The translations under genes and the position numbers were made by a program. 64,000 nt of DNA, taken from Voacanga thouarsii. Lineage: Eukaryota > Streptophyta > Magnoliopsida > Gentianales > Apocynaceae. The notes under the pieces were generated by a model. That model saw nothing but the letters and a program-made list of their open reading frames with translations, was not told the origin of the DNA and did not search any database. The DNA lies in contig JANUWF010001821.1 in NCBI GenBank assembly GCA_026120185.1, forward strand, positions 1,178,001 to 1,242,000, written 5' to 3'. Every line of letters starts with the position of its first letter. Position 1 is the first letter of the stretch. Positions 45,396 through 57,254 of the stretch are shown here, piece after piece.

Positions 45396-46775
45396 CTATG
45401 CACCACCTGAATGTCAGAAGTTAAGATACTGGACTTCCACGGCACCGTGCCCATCACTTTCCCCATCACCATACATTATTAGAATTCGAAAATGCCAAAA
45501 TTTCTGGGCTTTGACAATGCCATGCAGCTTATCTTCAACACAACCGTGCATGTTTACAGCACAAAATGAATTCAAGTGTCACGACTTTGTTTCAAGGTTG
45601 GTATAGGAACATCAAAGCGCGCACAATGATGTGCAGAACACCTTCCATGATGCCGTGAAACATCGCAAATAACCTCTTATTCTGTAGAATTTTAGGGATT
45701 TCAAAAAACAACCAATAAATAGCCTTCAATAGACAGACACATGCTGAGCCATCCATGAAATACCTTTGCCCCTTTGAAACAAAAAAGTCAAGAAAAGAAG
45801 ATCAAGGGAAAGGAGAAGAGGAGCATCCAAAGGAATATTGCAAATTAGAAGAGAAAACTTGTCTATGAGTTTTCCCTTTCTCATCTTAGTAATTTGATTT
45901 TGTGGATGCTGAATTTACTTGATTTGAGTTGTAATTAAAGGGTTGTACCCTATTTTATTCTTGTATTAGATGATCATTTGATCTATTGATTTCTACTTTG
46001 AGTAATGTATCACTTAGGTTTGATTGATTAATTAGGTAATTCTTTTATATTAAACTTAAGAGAGGATGTATGAGATGGATTCCCTTTTATATTGATCCCA
46101 TAAATTTGTCTTCCCTTAATGAACATGAGAAATATTTTGGGAGATTAAGAACTTTGTGGTAGATGAGGTTATAGGGTTACCTAGAAATAGCGATTCTATA
46201 ACTTTTTGGCTTATATTTGCATTTCCTTGATTTTTATGCACCATTAGGTTTAATTTGTATAATAGAGATATTTACAGGTTGGGTACAAGGGTAGAAAATT
46301 TATTACTTGAGAAAGAGTAAATTTTACAATATTTGGGAAATCTTGCCAATGCTAGAATTTGATCTCAATTGATTAAATGATGTTTCATACTTGAGAATTT
46401 ATGGGGAAATTCTTTTTAATTACATGGCCAATCTCCTTTCCTTACTTGAATATTGCCTTGTGATTTTCTAGACTTTACCTTGTAATAGGTTGATGTATTC
46501 GTGTGGTACTCTTTTGTGCTTATTTAAGTAGTAATTAGACATTTTACTTCTTATTTTGGTTGATTGAATAATAGACCTTAGATGGAAGTAGGGATAATTA
46601 ATGTCCTTTCCCGAAGATCTTCAATACTTGCCAACTATACTCTATACTATATAATAGGTATACTTACCCAGTTATGTATGTGTATGTTAGTTAAATTGAT
46701 ATTTTAATTTAAAACTTAATTAAGCATTAGATACATTTTCTATTACACAACACATTGCGTGCTCACTTAACAACA
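45396..46775 (+). repeat. 5' LTR of Gypsy element 3, remaining part
   Basis: Continues the LTR begun at 30056. A palindromic CACGGCACCGTG lies at 45438-45449, with similar modules down to about 45655. A weak TATA-like AATAAATAG is at 45714-45722. The part after it resembles the U5 of the related LTRs only distantly. It ends CAACA before AGTTTT and the primer site. Confidence 0.65.
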
Positions 46776-46781
46776 AGTTTT

Positions 46782-46799
46782 TTGTGCTATTGCTGAGGA
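46782..46799 (+). other. Degenerate primer binding site of Gypsy element 3
   Basis: TTGTGCTATTGCTGAGGA, recognisable as the tRNA-Asp-type site of the neighbouring elements with most changes being C-to-T or G-to-A. It keeps the AGTTTT spacer. Confidence 0.65.
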
Positions 46800-47149
46800 T
46801 CGTGCGTCAATATCCTAAAAACATTTGAATTTTGTTGATTCAATCGTTCTTTTAGTTTGGGTATATCTTTTACTTTTCTTAGGAAGTTGATAGATTTGTT
46901 CTTTGTCTTTGGTTTTATAGACTTTTGTTTTCTTTATTTTTCATAGGATAGTTTGTGAATATTTGTTAGTTCATCACTGTTGATAGCTTTTGGTGATATT
47001 TGAGTTTTATTGGGATATTGACATGGTTTTGGTTTGATTAGTTCATCTGTTCTTTGAGAAATTTTATTTTGAGGAAAAGTGGTTCAACTGTCGTTAGGCT
47101 CTCATTAAAAGGATTAAGTATATCATTTTGAGGAACTTGGGGAGTATTG

Positions 47150-47765
47150 AATGAATCCATCTATTGAATAGTTATTTGTGGACTTTGTAACTTCAACAAA
47201 TGAGCATTTCCAAACAATGGATGAGTTGCTCAAAATACAAGAGGCTTCACTTGCTAGATTGGGTCATCAACTTGGGCAATTGTCAAAAACAATTCAAGGT
47301 GGATAATTGAAGTATAAGCAAGGAGAGTATGTCAGGGCAATTACACTGCGTGGTGGGAAGCAGTTAGAAGAAGTAAACAGGCTTGCACAAGCAAAAGATG
47401 AACAGTCCTCTGTAGCAGAAAGTGAGGAGTACAGAGAGTCTAAGGCACTATTTAAGGTGACCAAGACTACGCTATCTCTCCAATCAAAAAAGCAAGAAGA
47501 TGACAAAAAGTTGCCAGACACCACTTCTCTTACCCCGTATCCAGGTAGGCTTAAAAAGGAAAAGGATGATGAACAGTTTTACAAATTTTTAGAGTTATTC
47601 AAGTAAGTGCATATGAATATTCCATTGGTTGAAACTTTTGCTCAAATGCCTAAATATGCCAAGTTCTTCAAGAATATTTTGTCAAACAAAAAAAAGCTTG
47701 AGGAGTTGTCTTTTGTGACTCTAAATGAAGAATGTTTTGCCATTCTATATGCCTGGGAGAATTCC
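47150..47765 (+). pseudogene. Gag C-terminus / protease-proximal fragment of Gypsy element 3
   Basis: Translation shows LARLGHQLGQLSKTIQG, AITLRGGKQLEEV, YPGRLKKEKDDEQFYKFLELFK, then in another frame PKYAKFFKNILSNKKKLEEL. These are the gag tail and pre-protease segments also seen in A1 at 3820-3080. One stop after LELFK and other changes break it. The protease active site and all of RT and integrase are absent, and the sequence jumps at about 47770 to the 3' non-coding region. Confidence 0.78.
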
Positions 47766-47769
47766 AATT

Positions 47770-48907
47770 CTTAACTAATTTTATTTAGTTTATTTTATCA
47801 TTACTTATTCTTTTTCTTGATAAGAGGTTTTTTCTTCTTCTTCTTTTCATTTTTTATGCTTTAGTACCTTACTTTTGTAATTTGATTTTAGACTTAGTTT
47901 TATTCTATTTTACTTATTCAGTATTTCATTTCTTTTGGATGAATGTAGATAACACTCACTTTTTGGGTGATGATATTCTTTTTCTCTCTTGATGATCAAT
48001 TTGAGTTTCTAATCACTTGGGGAGTATTACTTTATTCTTTCCTCCTCATCATTTTTAATCCCATTGTATACATTCACATTGTATATAGTATTGGCCAATG
48101 AGGACATTGGCCACTTTAAATGTGGGGAAGAGATTAAGTGATATTCCTTATAAGATTTTATTATGGTTTTTCCTTGTGAATTTTTTAGCTAAAATCTTGA
48201 AATGAAAAGTTGACGAAATTGAGCAATTTTTTTTTTTTTAATTTTCATTTACAAAACTGCTATTCTTTTTCTCTTGGCATTGTAATTTGGAATAAGGTTG
48301 TTTGACTAGATATTCTTAGGTAAATGTGTATATTTGGTGTAATATATACTAAGTCTTAAGAATTTGGCTTAATCTTATTTATGTTTTAGTATACTTTGTG
48401 ACATTTGTTTCTTACGAATTTATGAGAAATTTGTGATGAAATATAAGGAATTTTGACTTATTTATATTCTATAATCTTCTAACTAGTTCTAACTTTGAGT
48501 TTAAGTAAATGTGGATTAGGGTAAGAAAATGAGTGATTGAACCAAGGTAATGTAAAAACTGAAAATCATTCATTTTATATCCATTAGGCATTTGCATTAC
48601 CTTGCTCTAAAAGAAAATGAGAATCCAATTAGGGTAATGTAAAAGTTAAAAGATTTTTATTATCTCTATTCTAAGTATTTATATTGCCCTGTAAAAGTGA
48701 GTTTTTGGACCAATTCTCTATTTACTACCTATGATTGTTGTAACTCTACAAGTCAGAGAACTTAAATTAGCTCACTATTCCCAATTTATATGAATTGATT
48801 TGTATTCTTGACTTAGGAAATGAAGTGAAACTTATTAAATAGATATAGATTTGTTTAATCAAACTTCGATGGTTTTAGGTTTATCTATTAAAATATATGG
48901 GTTTACA
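47770..48907 (+). other. 3' non-coding region of Gypsy element 3, truncated
   Basis: It contains the phrase CCAATGAGGACATTGGCCAC and the internal polypurine tract TTTAAATGTGGGGAAG (48115-48130), as in the other two elements. The terminal polypurine tract and 3' LTR are missing; a CACTA-type end follows instead. Confidence 0.55.
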
Positions 48908-49300
48908 CACTACAAAAAAATGATACATTGGCGACAAAATTTTTTTCCTAGTTAAAGTTTTGTTGCTAAAAGTACCTTTTAGCGAGGAAAAATTTTCTTC
49001 AGCGACAAAAACTTTTTGTCGCTATTAATTAAGACCTTCGACAACAAAATTTTTATTTCCGAGCTAAAAGTGATGGCTTTAGCTAGGAAATAAGTATATT
49101 AGCAAGAAAATTTTAAATTTCCTAGCTAATAATATATCATCAGCGACAAAAATTCATTTTCTAACTAAATTTTTCTTGCTAATAATACATTATCAGCGAC
49201 GAAAATTCATTTCCTAACTAAAAATATTAACTTTTATTACTATTAACTACACTTTTAGCGATAAAATTCATAGTTCCTAGCTAATACATATCTTTAAATT
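48908..49300. mobile_element. CACTA-type left end with subterminal repeats, right end not found
   Basis: Starts CACTACAAAAAAATGATAC and continues with repeated GCGACAAAAATT / TTTCCTAGCTAA modules in both orientations, the usual subterminal structure of CACTA elements. No matching inverted end (...TTTTTTTGTAGTG) was seen up to the topoisomerase gene, so the right side appears lost. The tandem arrays to 56577 may be its interior. Confidence 0.62.
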
Positions 49301-49620
49301 TTTAAATATTTACAACATAGTCCCAAAAATTTTGTAAATTGATCTTTAAATTTTGCATAATTACAACATGGCCTCAAAATTTTATAAATTGAACCCTAAT
49401 TTTTAAAATATTTAAAATATGACCCTAAAAAATTTTATAAATTGGTCCTTAAATTTTTAAATATATAAAATATGATCCCAAATTTTACAAATTGCTCCTT
49501 AAATTTTGTAAAATTATAAAACGATAACCAAAAATATATAAATTGGTCATTAAATTTTAGAATATTTAAAATATAATCCCAAAAATTTTAAAATTAGTCC
49601 CTAAATTTTTAAATATTTAT
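49300..49620. repeat. Short tandem array, about 60-65-bp unit
   Basis: About five diverged copies of a unit with AAATTTTTAAATATTTA, then AAACATGGTCCCAAAAATTTT-like and TAAATTGGTCCTT wording. It lies between the CACTA-type end and the long array. Confidence 0.8.
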
Positions 49621-50904
49621 AAATGCATTATATTTTTTGCTGATTTATAGAAATTAAGCTAGATTATGTAGAAAAAAATGTCCGATTACATTCAAATTTG
49701 GTCATAATACATTTTTTAGCAAATTCAATAAATCTAACGGTTTGATCATTAATTTGATATGTCTATCCTCGTAAAAGCATTAGGTTTGGGTATTTTATAA
49801 TGATTATGCAAGATTATGAGATAAAATATATCCGATTACCTTCAAATTTAGTTATTATTTATTTTTTAGTAATTTTAATAAATCAAATGATCAGATCATT
49901 AATTTGATATGTCTATCTTTTTAAATGGGAAAGGTTTCGAGCATTCTTTATAGAGATTATGCTAGATTAAGTGGCAAAACATATTCAATTACCTTTAAAT
50001 TTGGTCCTAAAACTTTTTTAAATGATTTAATCAAATCTAATAGTTGGATCATTAATTTAATATGCATATCTTTCTAAATATGTTAGGTTTTCTGCATTTT
50101 TATAGAGATTATGATGAATTCTATGCCAAAACATATACGATTACCTTAAAATTTGGTCATAAAACTTTTTTTAGTGACTTTATCAAATCTAACGGTTACA
50201 TCGTTAATTAGATATGCATATCTTTATAAATGGGTTAGGTTTTGAACATTTTTATAGAAATTATACTAAATAAAGTGGCAAAACATATATGATTACCTTT
50301 AAATTTGGTCGTAATACTTTCTTTAGTAATTTTATTAAATCATACGGTTGCATTGTTAATTTGATCTGCTTGTCTTTGTAAATGTGTTAGGTTTTCTATA
50401 TTTTTATAGAGATTATACTATATTTTATGCCAAAACATATTTGATTACATTAAAACTTGGTCATAAAACTTTTTTTAGTGATTTTATCAAATCTAATGGT
50501 TGATCGTTAATTTGATATGCCTATCTTTGTAAATAAGTTAGGTTTCAAGCATTTTTATAGAGATTATACTAGAATAAGTGATAAAACATATCCAAATACC
50601 TTTAAATTTGGTTCTAATACTTTTTCTAGTGATTTTATCAAATCTAATGGTTGAATCATTAATTTGATATGCCTATCTTTCAAAATGTATTAGGTTTTCT
50701 TTATTTTTATAGAGACTATGCTAGATTCTATACCAAAACATATTCAATTACCTTAAAATTTGGTCATAAAACTTTTTTTAGTAGTTTTATCAAATTTAAC
50801 GGTTGGATCATTAATTTGATATACCTATCTTTGTAAATGGGTTAGATTTCGAGTATTTTGTCATATATAAAAATATATGTTGTTGTTGTTGTTGTTGTTG
50901 TAAT

Positions 50905-50936
<32 letters not shown>

Positions 50937-53666
50937 TTCTAATTGATCTATATGTATATAATCATTTAATAAAAATAATGATATAATTAACATCATATAC
51001 ATTTTTAAAATTTTATGAATGTACAAAATAATTTATTATACGGATAATGTTGTTTGATAGAAAATTTAATATAATTATTTTTTTATAATATTAAGGTTTT
51101 AAAAATTAAAAAAGAAATATAATTTTTTTAGTGATTTTATCAAATCTAACAGTTGGATCGTTGATTTGATATGCCTATTTTTCTAAATATGTAAGGTTTT
51201 CAATATTTTTACAGAGATTAAGGAAGATTCTGTAGCAAAACATATCTGATTACCTTTAAATTTTGTCATCATATATTTTGTAGTGATTTTTATCAAATCT
51301 AACAGTTGAATTGTTAATTTGATATGCCTATCTCTCTAAATGTGTTAGGTTTTCAGTATTTGTACAGAGATTAAGGAAGATTATGTGACAAAACATAACT
51401 GATTACCTTTAAATTTTGTCATAATACGTTTTTTAGTGATTTTATCAAACCTAACGGTTGAATCGTTAATTTGATATGTCTATATTTCTAAATATATTAG
51501 ATTTTCGGCATTTTTACAAATATTATACTAGATTCTGTAATAAAGCATATCCGATTACCTTTAAATTTTGTCATAATACTATTTTTAATAATTTTATCAA
51601 ATCTAACGGTTGTATCATTAATTTGATATGCCTATCTTCTTAAATGTATTACGCTTTTAGTATTTTTACAGAGATGAAGCTATATTCTATGGCAAAACAT
51701 ATTTGATTATCTTCAAATTTTATCATAATACTTTTTTTAGTGATTTTAGCAAATCTAACAGTTGGAAAGTTAATTTGATATGCCTATCATTCTAAATATG
51801 TTAGGTTTCCAGTATTTTTATTGAGATCATGCTAGATTCTGTGGAAAAACATATTCGATTATCTTTAAATTTGGTCACAATATCTTTTTTAATTTTGTCA
51901 AATTTAACAGTTGGATCGTCACTTTGATAAGCCTATATTTTTAAATGTGTTAGATTTTTAGTATTTTTACAGAGATTATATTAGATTTTATGGTAAAATA
52001 TATCCGATTACTTTTAAATTTCATTATTATACTATTTTTAGTGATTTTATCAATTCTAACAGTTAAATCGTTAATTTGATATACCTATCTTTCTAGATGT
52101 GTTATGTTTTCAATATTTTTATAGAGATTAAACTAGATTATGTGATCAAGCATATTTGATTACCATTAAATTTTGTCATAATACTTTTTTTAGTAATTTT
52201 ATCAAATCTAACGGTTGGATAACAAATTTGATATCTTTCTAATTGTGTTAGGTTTAGTGCATTTTTATTGAGATTATGTTAAAGTCTATGGTAAAAGATA
52301 TCTGATTATCTATAAATTTGGTCATAATATTTTTTTTGTTTCATAAAATTCAACGGTTAGATCGTTAATTTGATATGTTCATATTTCTAAATGTGTTACG
52401 TTTTGAATATTTTTACAGAGACTAAGCTAGATTCTGTGGTAAAACATATTTGATTACCATTAAATTTGGTCATAATACTATTTTTAGTTATTTTATCAAA
52501 TCTAATGGTTGGATCATTAATTTAATATACTTATCTTTGTAAATGTGTTAAGTTTCGAGCATTTTATTGAGATTATGACAGATTTTGTGGTAAAATATAT
52601 CTGATTATCTTTAAATTTAGTCACAATATTTTTTTTAGTACTTTTATCAAATTTAACGATTGGATCGCTAATTTGATATGCCTCTATTTCTAAATGTGTT
52701 AGGTTTTTGGCATTTTTACAGAGATTATACTAGATTTTGTGACAAAACATATTCGATTACCTTTAAATTTGATCATAATTCAATTTTTAGTGATTTTATC
52801 AAATCTAACAGTTGGTATTAATTTGATATGCCTATCTTTTTAAATATGTTAGGTTTTCAGCATTTTTACAAAATAAGCTAGATTCTGTGGCAAATCATAT
52901 TTGATTACCTTTAAATTTTTTCATAATACTTTTTTTAGTGATTTTATCAAATGTAACGGTTGGATCGTCAATTTGATATGTCTATCTATCTAAATGTGTT
53001 AGGTTTTGAGCATTTTTATTGAGATTATGACAGATTTTATGGTAAAACATATTCGATTATCTTTAAATTTAGTCACAATACTTTTTTTAGTAATTGTATC
53101 AAACCTAACGGCTGAATCGTTAATTTGATATGCCTATATTTCTAGATGTGTTAGGTTTTCGGCTTTTTTATAGAGATTATACTAGATTCTATGGCAAAAT
53201 ATATCCGACTGCCTTTAAATTTGGTTATAATACTATTTTTAGTGTTTTTATTAAACCTAATAGTTGGATCATTAATTTAATATATCTATATTTTTAAATG
53301 TGTTAGGTTTTCAGTATTTTTACAGAGATTAAGCTATATTCTGTGGTAAAACATATATGATTATCATTAAATTTTGTTATAATACTTTTTTTAGTGATTT
53401 TATCAAATTTAAAGTTTGGATAATTAGTTTGATATGCTTATCTTTCTAAATGTGTTAGGTTTTGAGCATTTTTGTTGAGATTATGCTACATTCTATGGAA
53501 AAGCATATCTGATTATCTATAAATTTGGTCACAATACTTTTTTTTAATAATTTTATCAAATTTAACGGTTGGATCGTTAATTTAATAGGTCTATATAGCT
53601 AAATATGTTAGCTTTCAGTATTTTTACAGCGATTAAGCTAGATCTATGGTAACGCATATCTGATTT
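49621..53666. repeat. Satellite-like tandem array, about 154-bp unit, first part
   Basis: About 24-25 diverged copies. Each unit carries ATTTTATCAAATCTAACGGT, TGGATCGTTAATTTGATATG, TCTAAATGTGTTAGGTTTTC, TTTTTACAGAGATTA and ATCTGATTACCTTTAAATTT. Counted spacings between the same motif are 150-156 bp. No coding frame survives. An AT-rich, microsatellite-bearing stretch (50865-51118) replaces one or two units. Confidence 0.93.
50879..50930. repeat. (TTG)7 and (GT)n microsatellites within the array
   Basis: TTG repeats followed by a GT run. They lie in the interlude 50865-51118 that interrupts the 154-bp array. Confidence 0.93.
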
Positions 53667-54699
53667 TGATATAATCTTGTGTGGGATTTTTCTTGGTGTT
53701 GTGAGTGGTTTAGTTGGTTATGTGTTCAGCTCAATCAATGGGACCAAAAAACAGAGATTCTTCTTGAGACAAAAATGAGAAAATGAAACTAACAACTTAC
53801 CCTCTATCAAATCCTTGAAGAACTAAACTTCAAAGACCTTCAAGAATAGTAGAAAGTTCTACTATAATCTCACCCCAATATTCTTGAAGCAACAAAGGCA
53901 AACAAAAACAAATAGAATAGAGAAAATAGGCACTCAAGTAATGGAATTCAAACAAACCTTAGAGCAACAAAGCAACTAAGACCTATTCATAGAAACCACA
54001 TTGGATTATCCAAAAGATTTTATAGACTCATTCATAAGGAGGACTAACCCTTAAGCATAGTCTTGAACAAGATGAACAAGGAGGCTAGGGCCTCTCAAGA
54101 TTCTCTCTTAAATTTGAATTAAAGTGTGTGAATTGTGTTGCCAAATCACTAAATGTTCTATTTATACTACCCTAACCTTAGCTAAGTAATCCGTGAGGTT
54201 CTATTACACTTTAGGGTCTTAATAGTTTTTACAAACACTTAAAATTGGAGAAAAATCGGAGAAAATATAAAAAACGCGACGGCTGCCCAGATTGCAGCCG
54301 GCGCCGATTTGGGCACTACAGCAGGCGCTAGTTGCGAACTGTCTTCAGCCAGTTGTGTGCCAGAATGAAGCCACTATTGGGCAGGTTGAAGTTGGCGCCG
54401 GTTTGGCTGCTTGGAGCCGGTGCCGATTGTCCGGTGGGATGCCTCCTTTGGTCAAGTTGCGTCCCCTTTGTTGCCAGCTTGAGTTCTTGTTGGGTCCTTC
54501 TTGAATAGTCATCAAAATGAACTCTTAACTAGCTTCCTCAACCTTCCAACCCTCTTCCATCCTCAAGCATGGTTTTATGAGCAATTGGAACTCATCTTGA
54601 AACTTCTTGGACCTAGATCTTGTCATCGGTCCTTGTCCTTACATGGTCATGCCTCTCCCTCCTTGATCTTGACCTTCATGATGAAGTTGAGTCTCATCA
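53667..54699 (-). mobile_element. Gypsy-like solo LTR inside the tandem array
   Basis: 1033 bp. On the minus strand it starts TGATGAGACTCAAC and ends GATTATATCA. Flanks GATTT (53662-53666) and GATTC (54700-54704) match at 4 of 5 and lie within the GATTACC phrase of the array unit, which confirms the borders. On the minus strand a TATA box (TATAAATA, 54159-54166) follows 120-260 bp after four GGCGCC-type modules (54419-54424, 54394-54399, about 54325, 54300-54305). The open frames across it are not recognisable proteins. Confidence 0.8.
54159..54166 (-). promoter_or_regulatory. TATA box of the solo LTR in the array
   Basis: The minus strand reads GGGTAGTATAAATAGAAC. It gives the orientation of the LTR and places the GGCGCC modules in U3. 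Confidence 0.6.
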
Positions 54700-56577
54700 G
54701 ATTCCCATTAAATTTTGTCATTATAGTTTTTTTTACTTATTGTATCAAACCTAACGGTTGGATCATTAATTTGATATACTTATATTTCTAAATGTATTAG
54801 GTTTTCATTTTTACAGGAATTATATTAGATACAGTGGCAAAAATTATCCGATTACCTTTAAATTTGGTCATAATACTATTTTTAGTGATTTTATCATATC
54901 TAACGGTTGAATCATTAATTTGGTATGCCTATCTTTCTAAATGTGTTAGGTTTTCAACATTTTTACAGAGATTAAGCTAGATTCTACGGCAAATCATATC
55001 TGATTACCTTTAAATTTTTCATAATACCTTTTTTAGTGATTTTATCAAATGTAATGATTGAATTGTTAGTTTGATATGCCTATCTTTCTAAATGTGTTAG
55101 CTTTCGAGCATTTTTGTTGAGATTATGCTAGATTCTGTGGTAAAATATGTCCAATTATCTTTAAATATGGTCACAATACTTTTTTTAGTAATTTTTTCCA
55201 ATCTAACAATTGGATTGTTAATTTAATATACATATATTTCTAAATGTGTTACGTTTTTAGTATTTTTACAGAGATTAAACTAGATTTTGTGGCAAAACAT
55301 ATCTGATTACCTTTAAATTTTGTAATAATACTTTTTTTTTAGTGATTTTACCTAATCTAATAGTTGAATCGTTAATTTGATATGCTAATATTTCTAAATG
55401 TGTTAGGTTTCAAGCATTTTTATTGAGATCTTGATAGATTTTGTAGAAAAACATATCTGATTATCTTTAAATTTGGTCACAATACATTTTTTAGTAATTT
55501 TATCAAATCAAACGGTTAGATCATTATTTGATAAGTTTATATTTCTAAATATGTTAGGTTTTCAGCATTTTTACAGAGATTTTATGTCAAAATATATCCT
55601 ATTACCTTTAAATTTCATTATAATACTATTTTTAGTGATTTTTATCAATTCTAACAGTTAGATCATTAATTTGATATGTTTATCTTTCTAGATGTGTTTG
55701 GTTTTTATTATTTTTACAAAGATTAAGCTAGATTCTATGGTCAAACATATCCGATTACTATTAAATTTTGTCATAATACTTTTTTTAGTGATTTTATCAA
55801 ATCTAATGATTCGATCACCAATTTGATTTACCTATCTTTCTAAATGTGTTAGGTTCAGTGCATTTTTATTGGGATTATGCCGAGTCTATGGTAAAACATA
55901 TCTGATTATCTATAAATTTGGTCATAATACTTTTTTTTTTAATTTCATAAAATCTAATGATTAGATCGTTAATTTAATATGTCCAGATTTCTAAATGTGT
56001 TACGTTTTTAGTATTTTTACAGAGATTAAGCTAGATTATGTGGTAAAACATATCTAATTACCATTAAATTTGGTCATAATACTATTTTTAGTGTTTTTAT
56101 CAAATTTAATGATTGGATCATTAATTTGATTTGCTTATCTTTCTAAATGTGTTAGGTTTCGAGCATTTTTATTGAAATTATGACAAATTTTGTGGTAAAA
56201 CATATCCGATTTTCTTTAAATTTAGTCCCAATACCTTTTTTAGTAATTTTATCAAATTTAATGATTGAATCGTTAACTTGATAAGCCTATATTTCTAAAT
56301 GTGTTAGGTTTTTGGCATTTTTATAGAGATTATACAAGATTTTGTGACAAAACATATTTGATTATCTTTAAATTTGGTCATAATACAATTTTTAGTGATT
56401 TTATCAAATCTAACGGTTAGATCGTTAATTTGATATACCTATTTTTTTAAATGTGTTAGGTTTTCAGAATTTTTATAGAGATTAAGTTAGATTCTGTGGC
56501 AAAATCATATCTTATTACTTTTAAAATTTTTCATAATACTTTTTTTAGTGATTTTATCAAATGTAATAGTTGGATCT
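54700..56577. repeat. Satellite-like tandem array, about 154-bp unit, second part
   Basis: About 12 more copies of the same unit in the same orientation as 49621-53666. The last unit breaks off at ...TTGGATCT, where a hAT-like MITE starts. No units are seen beyond. Confidence 0.93.
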
Positions 56578-57254
56578 AGTGGCGAAGCCAAAAATTTGAT
56601 TCAGTGGGGTCAATTCTTAGTGCAAAAAATTATAACATTGAGATTATCGTACATAATATATATAATATTATCACAAATATATATTAAGAAACAACAAAAA
56701 TAAAAAACTTCTCTTAGACACTAACAGAGTCAGATGAGACGCTGAAGATTGAAGGTTGAGTTGAAGCTAAAAAAAAATAAAAGACAAAATAGGATGTCGC
56801 AGAGCTGATTCGCTGAAGAAGACAAGTAGTTGTCTTTTGGCTTTTGTTCTGTGTTTGCTGCATGCTTCTCCAGACTCCAACTCTAAGACCAAGACAAGAA
56901 GCTTTCGACTTTGTACTTTGGTAATGGTAGCCAACGAAAGGCTTTTCACTTTGGAGTGACAAGTCAGTTTTAAAAGTCCATTAATTTTTTATAAAAATGA
57001 CAAGTCAGTTTTAAAGGCATATGAAAGCTAAAGCCCATTTGGAGTCTGCAGAAACCCACCATAGAGTACTTATTTAATTTTTTATTTTATATTGACCTTT
57101 GTATATTTTTTTTAGTGGGGTCAATTTACAAAATTTTTAAAATTTCAATGGGGTCAATTTTTTTAGTGGTTTTAATTTATATATTATTATTAAAAATTTT
57201 TAAAATTTTAGCAGGGTCAGCTGACCCCACTAAATATACATCGGCTCTGCCACT
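56578..57254. mobile_element. hAT-like MITE at the end of the array
   Basis: The left end reads AGTGGCGAAGCCAAAAATTT and the right end, in reverse complement, AGTGGCAGAGCCGATGTATA. Both sides then carry AGTGGGGTCA. Further AGTGGGGTCAATTT phrases repeat inside. No TSD is evident, and the right flank is unrelated to the array, so the right side has probably been rearranged. A minus-strand frame of 82 codons (56962-56714) in the non-repeat centre has no recognised product. Confidence 0.6.

Larger units (their letters stand above)
30056..48907 (+). mobile_element. Ty3/Gypsy element 3 (Athila-type), host of element 2, 3' part lost
   Basis: A 5' LTR begins TGATAATTATTC at 30056. It is split at 30270/45396 by Gypsy element 2 and ends CAACA at 46775. 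A degenerate tRNA-Asp-type primer site (46782-46799), a gag-protease fragment (47150-47765) and a 3' non-coding region with an internal polypurine tract (48115-48130) follow. Most of pol is deleted. The element stops where a CACTA-type end begins (48908), and no 3' LTR is found. It apparently inserted into the U3 edge of the short Copia element. Confidence 0.72.

Noticed and set aside
54292..54791. Two open frames across the GC-rich part of the solo LTR
   Set aside because: They coincide with the GGCGCC modules and run over the LTR border into the array; no protein motif.
49621..56577. CRISPR-like or centromeric array
   Set aside because: There are no unique spacers between repeats, so it is not CRISPR. 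One array of about 37 diverged units beside a gene gives no evidence of centromere function.
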